A DNA stretch of 64,000 nt from Hyphomicrobiales bacterium (GCA_021732215.1 JAKFVL010000007.1:1-64000); one strand, 5' to 3'; positions 17,348-27,428 are shown, numbered from the stretch's first letter. Numbers and translations: made by a program. The notes: generated by a model not told the origin, from the sequence alone.

Positions 17348-18229
17348 TCAGGAGCGCTGCTGGCTACGCTTCAGCATGTCCCGCGCCGCGATCAATCCGC
17401 CGGCGGCGATGAGCAACGCAGCGACTGCCAGCGTCGCTGACGGTTTCGCAAAGCCTGCGAGAATCAGAAATCCGGTGGATAGCAATGGCGTCGCGTAGGA
17501 TGCGGCGCCCAATACGCGAATGTCGCCGCGCTTCATGCCGATGTCCCAGACAAAGAAAGCTATTCCGACCGGACCGATTCCAAGCGCTGCAATGGCAAGC
17601 CACTGCGTGAGGCCTTCCGGCCAGACGGTTACCTCGATCGCAACGTGGATGATGGCGGACAGAATCGCCGTTGCGAGACAGAATCCCGCGACCGCATCGG
17701 TCGGTACCGACGCCATGCGCCGCGACAGGACCGAATAGCCTGCCCAGACGAACGCAGCGATGAAAGCTGCCAGCAGGCCGGGTAACTGGCCCGGCTGATA
17801 GCCAAGCGAACTGCTGCCGGTAAACAGCACCACCGTTCCGATCAAGCCAAGACACGCGCCGACGATGTGGTGCATCGCGAGCCGTTCGCCCGGCAGCAAT
17901 GACGAGAACAGCACGATCAACAGCGGCCACAGGTAGTTCAGCAATCCCGCTTCCGCAGGGGGTGCGAGCCGCAGCGCCACGAAGTACAGCGCGTGATAGC
18001 CGAACAGGCCGCCGACACCCAGCGCCCACGCCGCGAGCGGTTGACGTAGCGAACGCCATCCCTCGGGCCGCCACAACCACATCAGCGGCCCGATCATCGC
18101 GCCTATCGCAAACGTCATCGCCGCAAGCTGAAACGGCGGAACACGTCCGGTCGCGACCGTGAGAGCCGCGAGCAACGACCACAACAGGATTGCGACCAGA
18201 CCTGTCATCGTCGCCGCGCTGGATGTCAT
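17348..18229 (-). CDS. EamA/DMT transporter, YddG-like
   Basis: A 293-residue protein with ten predicted membrane segments in two EamA repeats. AEAGLLNYLWPLLIVLFSSLL is close to the half-end motif of YddG-type aromatic amino-acid exporters, and SYATPLLSTGFLILAGFAKP marks the second. The substrate is not certain. It ends with a basic tail (ARDMLKRSQQRS). Convergent with the cupin gene, and 119 bases after phaB in the same direction. Confidence 0.83.
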   Translation of the reverse strand: MTSSAATMTGLVAILLWSLLAALTVATGRVPPFQLAAMTFAIGAMIGPLMWLWRPEGWRSLRQPLAAWALGVGGLFGYHALYFVALRLAPPAEAGLLNYLWPLLIVLFSSLLPGERLAMHHIVGACLGLIGTVVLFTGSSSLGYQPGQLPGLLAAFIAAFVWAGYSVLSRRMASVPTDAVAGFCLATAILSAIIHVAIEVTVWPEGLTQWLAIAALGIGPVGIAFFVWDIGMKRGDIRVLGAASYATPLLSTGFLILAGFAKPSATLAVAALLIAAGGLIAARDMLKRSQQRS

Positions 18230-18303
18230 GGAGCCTCAGCTAAACGAGCAGCCAATCGAGAGCAAGCGACGCCTCAAGATTGCCACGACAAATTCGCGCA
18301 GCA

Positions 18304-18327
18304 AAAAGCCGGCCCGACGGCCGGCTT
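18304..18327 (-). terminator. Terminator after phaB
   Basis: AAGCCGGCC (18306-18314) pairs with GGCCGGCTT (18319-18327) around a 4-base loop. On the minus strand it is followed by a TTTTT run. It lies 21 bases after the phaB stop. Confidence 0.85.
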
Positions 18328-18347
18328 CCGCTGATCCAGAAAAATCG

Positions 18348-19073
18348 TCAAACCATATATTGCCCGCCGTTGATGGACAGCGTGGATCCGGTGATGGCGC
18401 CGGCTTCATCGGCGGCAAGGAAAACGACCGCGCGCGCGATTTCCTCCGGCTCGCCAAGCCGGTTGGTCGGGATCTGCGGCAGGATGCTCTTTTCCAGCAC
18501 GTCCTTCGGTACGGCCTGCACCATTTCGGTGTTGATGTAGCCCGGGCAGATCACGTTGACGGTGATGCCGCCCTTGGCGTTTTCAAGCGCGAGCGCCTTG
18601 GTGAAACCGATGTCGCCGGCTTTCGCCGCCGAATAATTCACCTGGCCGAACTGGCCCTTCTGGCCGTTGATTGAAGAGATGTTGATGACGCGACCGAATT
18701 TGCGCGCGCGCATGCCCTCGATGACCTGCCGAGTCATGTTGAACAGCGAGCCTAGATTGGTATTGATGACGGCATTCCATTGATCGACCGTCATCTTGTG
18801 GAACGCGCCGTCCTTGGTGATGCCGGCGTTGTTGATCAACACGTCCACGGGGCCGATATCGGCCTCCACCTTCTTCACGCCCGCCGCACATGCATCAAAC
18901 GATGCGACGTCCCATTTGTAGACCGGAATACCGGTGTCTTTCTTGAAGGCTTCGGCTGCGGCATCGTTGCCGGCATAGCTCGCCGCAACCGTGTAGCCGG
19001 CGGCTTTCAGCGCCTTGCTGATCGCAGCTCCGATGCCGCGCGTTCCCCCGGTCACCAATGCAACCCGTGCCAT
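18348..19073 (-). CDS. phaB: Acetoacetyl-CoA reductase
   Basis: A 241-residue short-chain dehydrogenase. The NADPH site is VTGGTRGIGAAIS (residues 7-19). NNAGITKDGAFHKM is the PhaB substrate-side motif, and the catalytic Ser-Tyr-Lys lie in NISSINGQKGQFGQVNYSAAKAG. The C-terminus GSTLSINGGQYMV is typical. It makes (R)-3-hydroxybutyryl-CoA for PHB. It lies downstream of phaA, separated by 160 bases that include a terminator, so it may also have its own promoter. Confidence 0.95.
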   Translation of the reverse strand: MARVALVTGGTRGIGAAISKALKAAGYTVAASYAGNDAAAEAFKKDTGIPVYKWDVASFDACAAGVKKVEADIGPVDVLINNAGITKDGAFHKMTVDQWNAVINTNLGSLFNMTRQVIEGMRARKFGRVINISSINGQKGQFGQVNYSAAKAGDIGFTKALALENAKGGITVNVICPGYINTEMVQAVPKDVLEKSILPQIPTNRLGEPEEIARAVVFLAADEAGAITGSTLSINGGQYMV

Positions 19074-19160
19074 ATTCTTTCCTCCCTGAGATGTTTCTGT
19101 TTGTTGTCGGTCGAATTATTTCGGCCAATCACGCCGGCTGCAAGGGCAAGCCGCTCTAAA

Positions 19161-19189
19161 TAAAATGCCCGGCGCGAAGCCGGGCATTT
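19161..19189 (-). terminator. Terminator between phaA and phaB
   Basis: AAATGCCCGGC (19163-19173) pairs with GCCGGGCATTT (19179-19189) around GCGAA. The minus strand continues TTATTTAG. It follows the phaA stop by 45 bases and could reduce read-through into phaB. Confidence 0.82.
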
Positions 19190-19233
19190 CTGATCTGTCG
19201 TTGTGCACTGCGTTTGCTACGAACAAGAAATGG

Positions 19234-20409
19234 TCAACGCTCCACGCAAAGCGCGATGCCCATGCCGCCGCCGATGCAGAGCGTGGCAAGGCCCTTTTTC
19301 GCGTCACGCTTCTGCATCTCGTGCAACAGGGTGACCAGTACGCGCGCACCGGATGCGCCGATCGGGTGACCGATCGCGATCGCACCGCCGTTGACATTGA
19401 CCTTGGCCGGGTCCCAGCCGAGATCCTTGTTCACTGCGCAGGCTTGCGCGGCAAAGGCTTCGTTGGCCTCGACCAGATCGAGATCGTCGGTCTTCCAGCC
19501 GGCTTTCTTCAACGCCGCACGCGACGCCGGAATCGGACCGGTACCCATGATCGACGGATCGACACCCGCCTGACCCCACGAAACGATACGAGCGATCGGG
19601 GTCTTGCCTTCCTTGGCAGCCTGCTTCGCCGTCATCAGCACGAGCGCTGCTGCGCCGTCATTGATTCCGGAAGCGTTGCCCGCGGTGACCGTGCCATCCT
19701 TTTCAAAGGCGGCCCTGAGCTTGCCCATCGCATCGATACTCGCTCCGTGACGCGGACCCTCGTCGGCATCCACCACGATATCGCCTTTGCGGGACTTGAC
19801 GGTGACAGGAACGATCTCATCCTTGAACTTGCCGGCCTTCTGCGCGGCCTCGGCCTTGTTCTGCGAGCCGACCGCGAATTCATCCTGCTGCGCGCGCGTG
19901 ATCTGATACTGCTTGGCGACGTTCTCGGCGGTGGTCCCCATGTGGTACCCGTTGAAGGCGTCCCACAGTCCGTCCTTGATCATGGTGTCGACCAGTTCGA
20001 GCGAGCCCATCTTGATGCCAGCGCGCATGTGCTGGGCATGCGGTGACATGCTCATTGATTCCTGTCCGCCAGCGACTACGATTTCGGAGTCGCCGTTCAT
20101 GAGCGCCTGATAGCCCAATGCCACGGTCCTAAGGCCCGAACCGCAGAGCATGTTGACGCCCCAGGCCGGGCTGGCGACCGGGATGCCTGCCGCGATCGAT
20201 GCCTGCCGCGCCGGATTCTGGCCCTGCGCCGCGGTGAGAATCTGACCCATGATGACTTCGGACACACGGCCCGGCTCGACGCCGGCCCGCTCCAGCGCCG
20301 CCTTGATGGCGATCGCACCGAGATCATGCGCGGGCATGTTCGCAAATGCACCACTGAAGCTGCCGACGGGGGTGCGGGCAGCGCTGACGATCACGACGTC
20401 GTCGGACAT
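19234..20409 (-). CDS. phaA: Acetyl-CoA acetyltransferase (beta-ketothiolase)
   Basis: A 391-residue thiolase. The acylated cysteine is in [11 protein letters not shown]. The C-terminal residues are in [18 protein letters not shown] (His) and [10 protein letters not shown] (Cys). It condenses two acetyl-CoA units for PHB. The ATG at 20409 follows AAGGAGAACGTA, an excellent ribosome site. The open frame continues far upstream without a stop, but that part runs over phaR and has no thiolase sequence. Transcribed away from phaR. Confidence 0.95.
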   Translation of the reverse strand: MSDDVVIVSAARTPVGSFSGAFANMPAHDLGAIAIKAALERAGVEPGRVSEVIMGQILTAAQGQNPARQASIAAGIPVASPAWGVNMLCGSGLRTVALGYQALMNGDSEIVVAGGQESMSMSPHAQHMRAGIKMGSLELVDTMIKDGLWDAFNGYHMGTTAENVAKQYQITRAQQDEFAVGSQNKAEAAQKAGKFKDEIVPVTVKSRKGDIVVDADEGPRHGASIDAMGKLRAAFEKDGTVTAGNASGINDGAAALVLMTAKQAAKEGKTPIARIVSWGQAGVDPSIMGTGPIPASRAALKKAGWKTDDLDLVEANEAFAAQACAVNKDLGWDPAKVNVNGGAIAIGHPIGASGARVLVTLLHEMQKRDAKKGLATLCIGGGMGIALCVER

Positions 20410-20784
20410 TACGTTCTCCTTGGGGCTTGGGATTTTGGCGCTGCCGATGCGTCCTTGCAAAACGGGTACGTCAGGCCATGGGATCATGTGGGGATCGGTG
20501 GCTGCCCGGCCGGCCAGCCTCGTCTCGGCGGCTATCCTGTTAACCCTTCGCATATGTGTCAATCGGCGATCGGACGAAAGTGGGCGGCCGCCAAATTTAC
20601 GATATCGGGCTGAGGGTTCCCGGGTTAACCGTCCTGCACAAAACGGTAGCCGAGCCGGGCTGAAAGTGCTTACTTTGTTGCGTTGCATTGATTGCAATGC
20701 CCCCAAGCGGTGCTGGGGGAGCTCAGTGACCCGCATTCTTGACCCGCATGCTTTGTCCCTATCGGTAGCGATGTGTGAGAGCCC
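20410..20784. other. 375-bp divergent promoter region between phaA and phaR
   Basis: No gene is seen. It should carry promoters for both phaA (left) and phaR (right). The clear element is an inverted repeat at 20685-20700, a candidate PhaR site. GGGTTAACC-like palindromes near 20620 are too short to interpret. Confidence 0.6.
20685..20700. promoter_or_regulatory. Inverted repeat, candidate PhaR operator
   Basis: GCATTG-ATTG-CAATGC forms a 6-bp inverted repeat; shifted by two bases, TTGCA-TTGAT-TGCAA also forms. PhaR proteins bind TGC-rich dyads upstream of their own gene and phasin genes. This lies about 85 bases before phaR. Binding is inference. Confidence 0.45.
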
Positions 20785-21390
20785 ATGGCGAAATCTGACC
20801 AGCCCACGACGATCAAAAAGTACGCAAACCGGCGGCTCTACAACACCGGAACCAGCACCTACGTGACCCTCGAAGACCTCGCATCGATGGTGAAGGACGG
20901 CGAGGATTTTCTCGTCTACGACGCCAAGACCGGGGATGACATCACCCGCACCGTGCTCGCCCAGATCATCTTCGAGCAGGAAAACAAGGCGGGACAGAAT
21001 CTGCTTCCCACCACGTTCCTGCGACAGCTGATCCGATTCTATGGCGACAGCATGCAGATGGTGGTGCCGAAGTATCTCGAAGCCTCGATCGATACGCTGA
21101 CGCGCGAGCAGGAAAAATTCCGCAAGCAGCTGACCAACACCTTCGCGTCGGGCCCGTTCGCTCCGCTCGAAGAACATGTCCGCCGCAACATGGAAATGTT
21201 CGAGCGCACGTTCTCGATGTTCAAACCTTTCGTGCCGCAGCGTACGACAGCGACGGCGCCACCGCCCGAAGAACACGAAAAGACCGCCGGGGAACCGGTC
21301 GAGGCAGACAATATCGACGATCTGCGCAAGCAGATGAAAGACATGCAGGATCGGCTCGATCGCATGTCCAAGGAGCCCGGCAAGGAGTAA
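20785..21390 (+). CDS. phaR: Polyhydroxyalkanoate synthesis repressor
   Basis: A 201-residue PhaR. The N-terminal DNA-binding domain reads [20 protein letters not shown] (about residues 10-29). The PHB accumulation region follows ([30 protein letters not shown]). The end is a helical, probably coiled-coil tail ([16 protein letters not shown]). PhaR binds nascent PHB granules and releases phasin and phaR promoters. The gene is divergent from phaA, with a candidate operator between them. Confidence 0.95.
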   Translation: MAKSDQPTTIKKYANRRLYNTGTSTYVTLEDLASMVKDGEDFLVYDAKTGDDITRTVLAQIIFEQENKAGQNLLPTTFLRQLIRFYGDSMQMVVPKYLEASIDTLTREQEKFRKQLTNTFASGPFAPLEEHVRRNMEMFERTFSMFKPFVPQRTTATAPPPEEHEKTAGEPVEADNIDDLRKQMKDMQDRLDRMSKEPGKE

Positions 21391-21428
21391 CCGGGACGAG
21401 GCGTCAGGGCAGACGCGCTGCGGCGCGT

Positions 21429-23180
21429 TCAGCCTCGCGCCGACACGGCGGACGGAGCGTTCTCAATCCAGGGACGCTCTGCTGACGCAAGACCGATGAA
21501 GCGGCCCTGAATATAATCGCATCCCCAGTCCCGCAGCAGCATGGCTGCGTGCTCGTCCTGCACCCATTCCGCAACGGTCTGGATGTTGAGGCGGCGCGCG
21601 AGATCGATCAAAGTTTGCACGAAAGCGCGGTCGTCCGCGGATTGCGCGATGTTCTGCACGAAGGCGCCGTCGATCTTCACAATATCGACGCCGAGCTTGC
21701 GCAGATTGCGGAATGACGTATAGCCCGCGCCGAAGTCGTCGATCGCGATCCGGCTGCCAAAGTTCTTCAGCCGTGTAACGAAGCCGCGGACATCGTCGAC
21801 GTCCTGAATAGCAACGGTCTCGGTAATCTCGACGATCAGCCGTTCGGCGACGCCAGGATGTGCGCGCATCAGGGATTCGATACTCGACCACCAGTCCGGA
21901 TCCATCGTGGTATCGGGCGAGATGTTCAGGCTGAGGTGCACATTCGGCGAAGCCGCCAGTTCCGCAATCGCGAGTTCAAGCACGCGATGATCGACCAGCC
22001 GGATCAGCCCCAGCTTCTCCGCCACCGGCACGATGTCGGGGGCCAGCAGAAACTGCCCATCGTCCTGCTTCATGCGCACCAGACACTCGTAGAATGCGGG
22101 CTTGAGGGACGTGGCGTGAACGACGGGCTCGTAAGCCGTCATCAACCGCCGCTCGTTCAGGGCGGTTACGATCTCGTCGGTGACACGGATATTGACGCGG
22201 CGTTGCGCCTCGCGCTCGACGTTCGGACGCCATGACACGAAAGAGCCGGTGCGGCGGCTCTTTGCCATGTCGAGCGCTTCATGAGCGCGGTTGATGACTT
22301 CATCGACGGTGCGGGCGTAACGCGGTACGTTGACAGCGCCGATCGACGCGGTGGCGCTGACCGGCCCGGATTTGGTCGGCACGACCTCTTCTCGGATGCC
22401 GAGCAGAAAACGATCGGCGGCGACATTCATCGCCTCGACCGAGCAGTTTTTGAGAATGAGGCCGAACTTGTTGCCCGAAAAGCGGCCGAGCACATCGCCA
22501 CCACGCAAGCGAGCCCGAATGCGAAGTGCGATGTCGCGGATCACCTCGTCGGCGACATCGAAGCCGAACGAGTCATTGACGCGCGCCAGATGATCGATGC
22601 CGATCAGCATGAAGGCGAACGAGGTCCGGAAACGCCCGGCCTCTTCAATGGCTTCGGCAAGCGACGCCAGCAGATTGGTGCGGTTGAGTTCTCCCGTCAC
22701 CGGATCGTGCTGGGCCAGCCGCAGCAATTGCTCGTCGCGGGCGTGACGTTCGTTGTTGATACGGACGAGCCCCTCGACGCGCGAAGGCTTGCCATCGGGG
22801 CCCGCAAAGCAGCAGCCGGTTTCCTCGATCCATTGCAGGGGCGCCGAGGCAGAGATGCGAACGGCGTATTCGATCTGATAGAAACCGCCCGCGCCGCCAG
22901 AGCCCGCAACCGCGGTGCTGCGGATGGTCTGCGTTGGCTCGATCAGTTTTGCCAGAGCCGCGCCGCTGATCAACGCTTCGGCGGGAATACCGGGGAAAAC
23001 CGGACCGGCATGAGCGTCCCAAATAATCCTGTCGGTGAAGACATCCCAGACGAACGTCGCATGTCCCAAGCGTTCGAGGATCGCAGCGGCATTCGGTTGC
23101 GTCAGTGGCCCGTTCGATGCCGGCGCATCGCGATTCGGCAGCCGCTGATCTGCTGAAGCGAACTTATCGGCCGCGGTCAA
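21429..23180 (-). CDS. EAL phosphodiesterase-like protein with degenerate GGDEF domain
   Basis: A 583-residue protein with PAS-like (about 25-150), GGDEF-like (about 160-310) and EAL (about 325-570) domains. The GGDEF signature is SGNKF, so cyclase activity is very unlikely. The EAL motif is ECL (in FYECLVRM). Most other catalytic residues remain: [42 protein letters not shown] and GRFIG. It may break down c-di-GMP or only bind it. No membrane segment is seen, so it is probably cytoplasmic. Convergent with phaR. Confidence 0.85.
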   Translation of the reverse strand: MTAADKFASADQRLPNRDAPASNGPLTQPNAAAILERLGHATFVWDVFTDRIIWDAHAGPVFPGIPAEALISGAALAKLIEPTQTIRSTAVAGSGGAGGFYQIEYAVRISASAPLQWIEETGCCFAGPDGKPSRVEGLVRINNERHARDEQLLRLAQHDPVTGELNRTNLLASLAEAIEEAGRFRTSFAFMLIGIDHLARVNDSFGFDVADEVIRDIALRIRARLRGGDVLGRFSGNKFGLILKNCSVEAMNVAADRFLLGIREEVVPTKSGPVSATASIGAVNVPRYARTVDEVINRAHEALDMAKSRRTGSFVSWRPNVEREAQRRVNIRVTDEIVTALNERRLMTAYEPVVHATSLKPAFYECLVRMKQDDGQFLLAPDIVPVAEKLGLIRLVDHRVLELAIAELAASPNVHLSLNISPDTTMDPDWWSSIESLMRAHPGVAERLIVEITETVAIQDVDDVRGFVTRLKNFGSRIAIDDFGAGYTSFRNLRKLGVDIVKIDGAFVQNIAQSADDRAFVQTLIDLARRLNIQTVAEWVQDEHAAMLLRDWGCDYIQGRFIGLASAERPWIENAPSAVSARG

Positions 23181-23547
23181 AGTCGCCTCGTTTCGGGACG
23201 TGAAGTGATTCTGGTGTCAGATTACGGCTTCCAATCCCGCCCAAGCTAGGAAATGTTCCTGAAGATTTCGACAAGCGCCGGTAATCTGGAGGGACCGACG
23301 AAGCAAAGCCCTGACATGGTTATCGCCGACTACCCGAACGCGGTCGCTGAAAATGCAAGCACGCTCTGCGGTTTAGGCCGCGGTCATGATCGAGTCCGGT
23401 ACCGGGCGGCCCAGCGAACAAGCCAACTGGCTGGACGAAGGCTCTCGGCGCCCGCCTTGGGCACAGCCCTTGCGACTTCCGTCTGGAGATTGCGGACATT
23501 GTCCCGTAACGGGACAGACCGAATCTCCGCCGGGAGCAGGGCTTGCA
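23181..23547. other. 367-bp gene-free stretch before small gene
   Basis: Promoter region for the leftward EAL gene and the rightward small gene. Apart from the hairpin at 23485-23528 no feature stands out. An open frame does run in from 23386 in phase with the small gene, but its first 54 codons have no recognisable content. Confidence 0.5.
23485..23528 (+). promoter_or_regulatory. Leader hairpin upstream of a small conserved gene
   Basis: GGAGATT (23485-23491) pairs with AATCTCC (23522-23528). Inside, GG/CC and then TGTCCCG-TAA-CGGGACA (23500-23516) continue the stem. It ends 19 bases before ATG 23548 and could be a cis-acting RNA switch or an operator. Confidence 0.45.
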
Positions 23548-23862
23548 ATGAACGTATCAAGGATTCAGCCGACCGGCCGCAATCGCAGCCCCCAAATCGA
23601 GATCGCTCACGAAGCGACCGAGCCCGGCCCCGCCTCAACGGCTCTGATCCCCGTTGCCGCAGCAACGGCGGCTCGCCACACGGCAAGCCGATACTACCGG
23701 CCCGACCCGGCCTTCGTGGCCCACCTGATCGCCATCGCCCAGCAAGCACCGCAGTCACGAAACTTGCGGCGTGCAAGCTCGCACGACGCGCACGGGCACT
23801 ATAAGGCTGCACGGCTGGCAAATGCCGCCGCCAGCGGTCTGTCACTGTCGAGGCTTGCCTAA
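23548..23862 (+). CDS. Small hypothetical protein, Pro/Ala-rich
   Basis: A 104-residue basic protein, not assigned to a family. The N-terminal half is Pro/Ala-rich and probably disordered. The C-terminal block RYYRPDPAFVAHLIAIAQQA and PQSRNLRRA resembles short proteins I recall from Bradyrhizobium-group genomes, with a conserved RPDAxFVAxLIA core. No signal peptide or membrane segment. ATG 23548 is chosen because it follows a hairpin leader and begins MNVSRIQPTG, similar to the recalled relatives. Function unknown. Confidence 0.6.
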   Translation: MNVSRIQPTGRNRSPQIEIAHEATEPGPASTALIPVAAATAARHTASRYYRPDPAFVAHLIAIAQQAPQSRNLRRASSHDAHGHYKAARLANAAASGLSLSRLA

Positions 23863-23868
23863 ACTGGC

Positions 23869-24498
23869 TCAGCGCGGCTGTTGGCCTGTCGCGGGATCCG
23901 CGCGCTCGCCAGCATGCGACGGTTCGGCCGTAACCGGCACCGGAGCTTCGGCCGGAGGCGAAACTGGCGCCGGTGGTTCAGATACCGGGACGACCGCCGG
24001 TTCAGGCGCCGACACGACGGGCGGCGCCAGATCGGTAGCCGCCGAGGGCTCGAACTTCGGCTCGGGCGGCGGGGAAACATCGCGACGGCGCGCAACCTTT
24101 GCAGAAGCGCCGGCCACAGCCGGGCGCGGACGCCGGGCACGGATCGCGACGCTTGCCAGGCAATCCACCAGCGCGAGCACGGTCAGCAGGAAGAAGGTGG
24201 AGGTCGCGAACGCCGGGAGCAACACGAATTCGGCAGCCGCACCGGCGAACACCAAAAACGACAGCAGATGGTCAGTGAAATATTTTGCGCCCGGCCGTGC
24301 GGCTTTGACGACCTCGAGCATCAACAGCAGCATGCCGAGCGTCAGGAGCGCATCGCTGAACGTGATCGTCCAGGTCACGCCGGACATCAGCTTGAGCATC
24401 GTCACCGGCGCGCTGAACGCGACGCCCGGCATCAAAAACACGATGATATTGTAGATCGCGAGCGGGATCAGCAGCAGCGGGAAACCGATCACTTGCAT
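23869..24498 (-). CDS. Hypothetical four-helix membrane protein with proline-rich tail
   Basis: A 209-residue protein. Four hydrophobic segments lie at about residues 3-25, 40-62, 78-98 and 100-120. After a basic stretch (RARRPRP) the last 80 residues are Pro/Ala/Glu-rich and probably cytoplasmic and disordered. VFLMPGVAFSAPVTMLKLMSG and TITFSDALLTLGMLLL read like a conserved family of Bradyrhizobiaceae, but I know no function. Convergent with the small gene on its right, with a 6-base gap. Confidence 0.7.
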   Translation of the reverse strand: MQVIGFPLLLIPLAIYNIIVFLMPGVAFSAPVTMLKLMSGVTWTITFSDALLTLGMLLLMLEVVKAARPGAKYFTDHLLSFLVFAGAAAEFVLLPAFATSTFFLLTVLALVDCLASVAIRARRPRPAVAGASAKVARRRDVSPPPEPKFEPSAATDLAPPVVSAPEPAVVPVSEPPAPVSPPAEAPVPVTAEPSHAGERADPATGQQPR

Positions 24499-24641
24499 CG
24501 GTGCACCTTCCAGTCAGAACCGCGCGCAATCGGATTTGCGATCGAGCGGCCGGGCCGCTTTAACTCCGGCCTCTGGCCGTTCTGTGACATCCCGTCTGTG
24601 ACATCGGCGCCGTCCAATATGGCGGCGCGATGCCCCGGTTG

Positions 24642-24827
24642 TCAGTCTTCTTTCTTCGCCTTCAGAATCTGACGGCCCTTGTACATGCCGGTCTTCAGAT
24701 CAAGGTGATGCGGACGGCGAAGTTCGCCCGAATCCTTGTCTTCTACATAGGTCGGCGTCTTGAGGGCGTCGGCGGAGCGGCGCATGCCACGGCGCGACGG
24801 CGAAGTTTTTCGTCTCGGAACGGCCAT
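24642..24827 (-). CDS. rpmF: 50S ribosomal protein L32
   Basis: A 61-residue L32 of the alphaproteobacterial kind. It starts [20 protein letters not shown] and continues [19 protein letters not shown], which is the family pattern without the zinc cysteines. Structural protein of the large subunit. The ATG follows AAGGACCC. It is transcribed after mtgA in the same direction with a 143-base gap. Confidence 0.96.
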   Translation of the reverse strand: MAVPRRKTSPSRRGMRRSADALKTPTYVEDKDSGELRRPHHLDLKTGMYKGRQILKAKKED

Positions 24828-24970
24828 TGTACGGGTCCTTGCAGAAAGCTCATTCGGGCCCGTCATCCGCGATAGGACGACGCGACGCCCGGTGCCAAAA
24901 ATCGAATTGAGGCCGCGCTTATAGAGGAAGCGCTGTGGCGCGGGAAGCCCCAAAAACGCACCGGAAAGCG

Positions 24971-25639
24971 CTATTGCTGGCGATTTCCGGTCCAGCAGGA
25001 GGCCACAACGGCCTGAGAACGGGCGGCATAGGTTCCACCCATCCTCCGGACGGCGGGACCCGGCTGCCGGGCGCTGCGGGTCACCGGATTGGGCAGAATT
25101 GCCGCCAAAAGGCCGGCCTCGCGGGCATTCAGCGCAGCGGCCGTCTTGCCGAAGGCGTGCGCTGCAGCCTCCTCGGCCCCAAACTGGCCGTCCGGACCCC
25201 ATTCGGCGATGTTGAGGTAAATCTCGAGAATCCGTCGTTTCGGCAGCACGAAGTCGATCCAGAGCGCCAGCGGGAACTCGAGCGCCTTGCGAACCACGCT
25301 GCGGCCGGGCCAGAGAAACAGGTTCTTCGCCACCTGCTGGGTAATGGTCGAGCCGCCGCGCACGACCTCGCCGTCCTGAGCATCTTCGATCACATCGCGC
25401 ACCGAATCCCAATCGATGCCGCGATGGGCACAGAATTTCGCATCCTCAGCGCCGACCACCGCGCGCGGCAGGGCTGGCGACATCTCGCCCAGATCGGCCC
25501 AGTCGCGCGATACCGTGGCACCCGTGATCCAGCGGCCAATCATCAGGGTCGAGACCGGGTTAACGAAACGGTACAGCGGGGTCAGCGCATACGGCAGGAG
25601 CAGCAGAAGCAATACGACCAGAATTATTCTGCGGATCAT
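24971..25639 (-). CDS. mtgA: Monofunctional biosynthetic peptidoglycan transglycosylase
   Basis: A 222-residue GT51 enzyme. One N-terminal membrane anchor (about residues 5-21, [15 protein letters not shown]) is followed by the glycosyltransferase core. The catalytic Glu is in [19 protein letters not shown]. Further motifs are [35 protein letters not shown] and AAILPNP. It polymerises lipid II at the outer face of the inner membrane. ATG 25639 gives the short cytoplasmic start (MIRR) usual for MtgA; longer starts up to 25969 overlap the divergent prenyl synthase. Confidence 0.93.
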   Translation of the reverse strand: MIRRIILVVLLLLLLPYALTPLYRFVNPVSTLMIGRWITGATVSRDWADLGEMSPALPRAVVGAEDAKFCAHRGIDWDSVRDVIEDAQDGEVVRGGSTITQQVAKNLFLWPGRSVVRKALEFPLALWIDFVLPKRRILEIYLNIAEWGPDGQFGAEEAAAHAFGKTAAALNAREAGLLAAILPNPVTRSARQPGPAVRRMGGTYAARSQAVVASCWTGNRQQ

Positions 25640-25826
25640 GCGCAAGACGGACCGCCGGTTCAAAAAACATTGCGACTGGCGCGATTGCGCCCGGTCCTTA
25701 ACTGTTAGCCTTGCCAATGGTTCGACACCAGATCGGCCCCGACCGCCGGATGATCGCTGCTTGGCGTAATTGACGAAGCCGCCGCCATGAACGATGGTCC
25801 CCGCCGTTTGTGGAGCTTTTCCAAGA

Positions 25827-26753
25827 ATGAATACAGGCACCTTATCCGTCGACTTCGCCAAGCGCCTCGACACGACTGCCGAGGCCACCGAAGCCCTTCT
25901 GGCAGAGCTGTTGTCCGACAAGCCGCTCGATAACGAGATCGAACGTCCGAAGCGGCTGATCGAGGCCATGCGCTACGGCAGCCTGAACGGCGGCAAGCGA
26001 TTGAGACCGTTTCTGGTGGTCGAGAGCGCTGCCGTATTTGGCGTCTCGCCGAACGGCGCGTTGCTCGCAGGCGCCGCTCTCGAATGCATCCATTGCTATT
26101 CGCTGGTTCACGACGATCTGCCGGCAATGGATAACAGCGATCTGCGCCGCGGCCGGCCGACCGCGCACAAGGCCTATGACGACGCGACCGCCATTCTCGC
26201 AGGCGACGCGCTGCTGACGCTGGCCTTCGACATCACCACGCGGGACGAGATTCATTCCGACCCCTCCGTGCGCCTCGCGCTGACACGGGCGCTCGCACGC
26301 GCCTCCGGCATCGGCGGCATGGCCGGAGGTCAGATGCTCGACCTCGCCGGCGAAGGCCGCTTCGGTGACAAGACGCCGCCGGATGTTTCAAAGCTGCAGC
26401 AGATGAAAACCGGCGCACTGCTGCGTTTCGCCTGTCAGGCTGGCGCCATTCTCGGCCGCGCATCGGCGAAAGAATACGCCGCGCTCGACGATTACGGCCG
26501 CGCGTTCGGCGAAGCGTTCCAGATTGCCGACGACCTGCTTGATGTGGAAGGCGACGCGGCGGCGCTCGGCAAGAACACCGGCCAGGATGCGGCTCTCGGC
26601 AAGACCACGTTCGTGACATTGCTCGGAATCGACGGAGCCAAGAAGCGGCTGCGTGATCTGCTGACGCACGCCGACGCGACGCTGTCCATGTTCGGCGAGA
26701 AAGCGGATGTGCTGCGCGCAGCCGCGCGGTTCGTGGCGGAGCGGAAGAGCTAG
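25827..26753 (+). CDS. ispA: Polyprenyl synthetase (farnesyl/geranylgeranyl diphosphate synthase)
   Basis: A 308-residue trans-prenyltransferase. [10 protein letters not shown] binds the isoprenyl diphosphate. The first Asp-rich motif is [20 protein letters not shown] and the second is [25 protein letters not shown] before the first motif is of the FPP-synthase type, so ispA is most likely, though chain length cannot be proven. It feeds quinone, hopanoid and undecaprenyl synthesis. ATG 25827 ([13 protein letters not shown]) is taken over 25794. Confidence 0.9.
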   Translation: MNTGTLSVDFAKRLDTTAEATEALLAELLSDKPLDNEIERPKRLIEAMRYGSLNGGKRLRPFLVVESAAVFGVSPNGALLAGAALECIHCYSLVHDDLPAMDNSDLRRGRPTAHKAYDDATAILAGDALLTLAFDITTRDEIHSDPSVRLALTRALARASGIGGMAGGQMLDLAGEGRFGDKTPPDVSKLQQMKTGALLRFACQAGAILGRASAKEYAALDDYGRAFGEAFQIADDLLDVEGDAAALGKNTGQDAALGKTTFVTLLGIDGAKKRLRDLLTHADATLSMFGEKADVLRAAARFVAERKS

Positions 26754-26783
26754 AAGGCAACCCACGCATTTTCGGATCGGGAC

Positions 26784-27428
26784 ATGCTGCACAGATCGCT
26801 TCCCGCACCGATCCGGATCGTAATGGCCCGGCCGCGAACGTTCATCGCGATCGGGATCGGCCTCCTGACGTTTTTTCTGCTGCCTGCATCGCTGCGGCCC
26901 GTCTCCCGCGCGCTGCTCGCCTGGGACGTCAGTGCGCTGATCTATTTGCTGCTTGCGTTTGCGCTCGCGACAGCGTCAGGCGTCGAGTATATCCGGCGCA
27001 ATGCGGCCTCCCAGGATGACGGGCGTTTCTTCATCCTGATTTTCACCACATCCGCTGCGCTGGCGAGCCTAGCGGCGATCGCTGCCGAACTCGGCGTCAA
27101 GAACCGCGGCGCGCCCGAACTCATTCTCGCGGTCGTGACCATCGCCCTGTCATGGGCGGCGGTTCACACGACATTCGCGCTGCACTATGCTCACGAGTAT
27201 TATCGGGCAAAGAAGCCCGGCGGGCTTGTATTTCCCGGCGGCGATGAGCCTGACTACTGGGATTTTGTGTACTTTTCATTTGTCGTCGGAATGACCGCCC
27301 AGGTATCGGATGTCGGAATTTCGGATAAGATCATCCGACGGACCGCAACCGCCCACGGGGTCATCTCGTTTATTTTCAACACCGCATTGGTGGCCCTGAT
27401 GGTGAATATCGCGGCCAGCGCGATCTGA
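26784..27428 (+). CDS. DUF1345 family membrane protein
   Basis: A 214-residue protein with about five membrane helices. The family core is clear: HTTFALHYAHEYYR, then DYWDFVYFSFVVGMTAQVSDV and FIFNTALVALMVNI. DUF1345 proteins are widespread inner-membrane proteins without a firm function. MLHRSLPAPIRIV begins it; a later ATG (26823) is possible. It lies 30 bases after ispA in the same direction and may be in its operon. Confidence 0.87.
   Translation: MLHRSLPAPIRIVMARPRTFIAIGIGLLTFFLLPASLRPVSRALLAWDVSALIYLLLAFALATASGVEYIRRNAASQDDGRFFILIFTTSAALASLAAIAAELGVKNRGAPELILAVVTIALSWAAVHTTFALHYAHEYYRAKKPGGLVFPGGDEPDYWDFVYFSFVVGMTAQVSDVGISDKIIRRTATAHGVISFIFNTALVALMVNIAASAI

Noticed and set aside
20410-21276. 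Upstream extension of the phaA frame
   Set aside because: Runs over the divergent phaR gene and has no thiolase sequence; the good ribosome site is at 20409.
23386-23547. Longer start for the small gene at 23548
   Set aside because: The added 54 residues are unlike anything known and would place the leader hairpin inside coding sequence.
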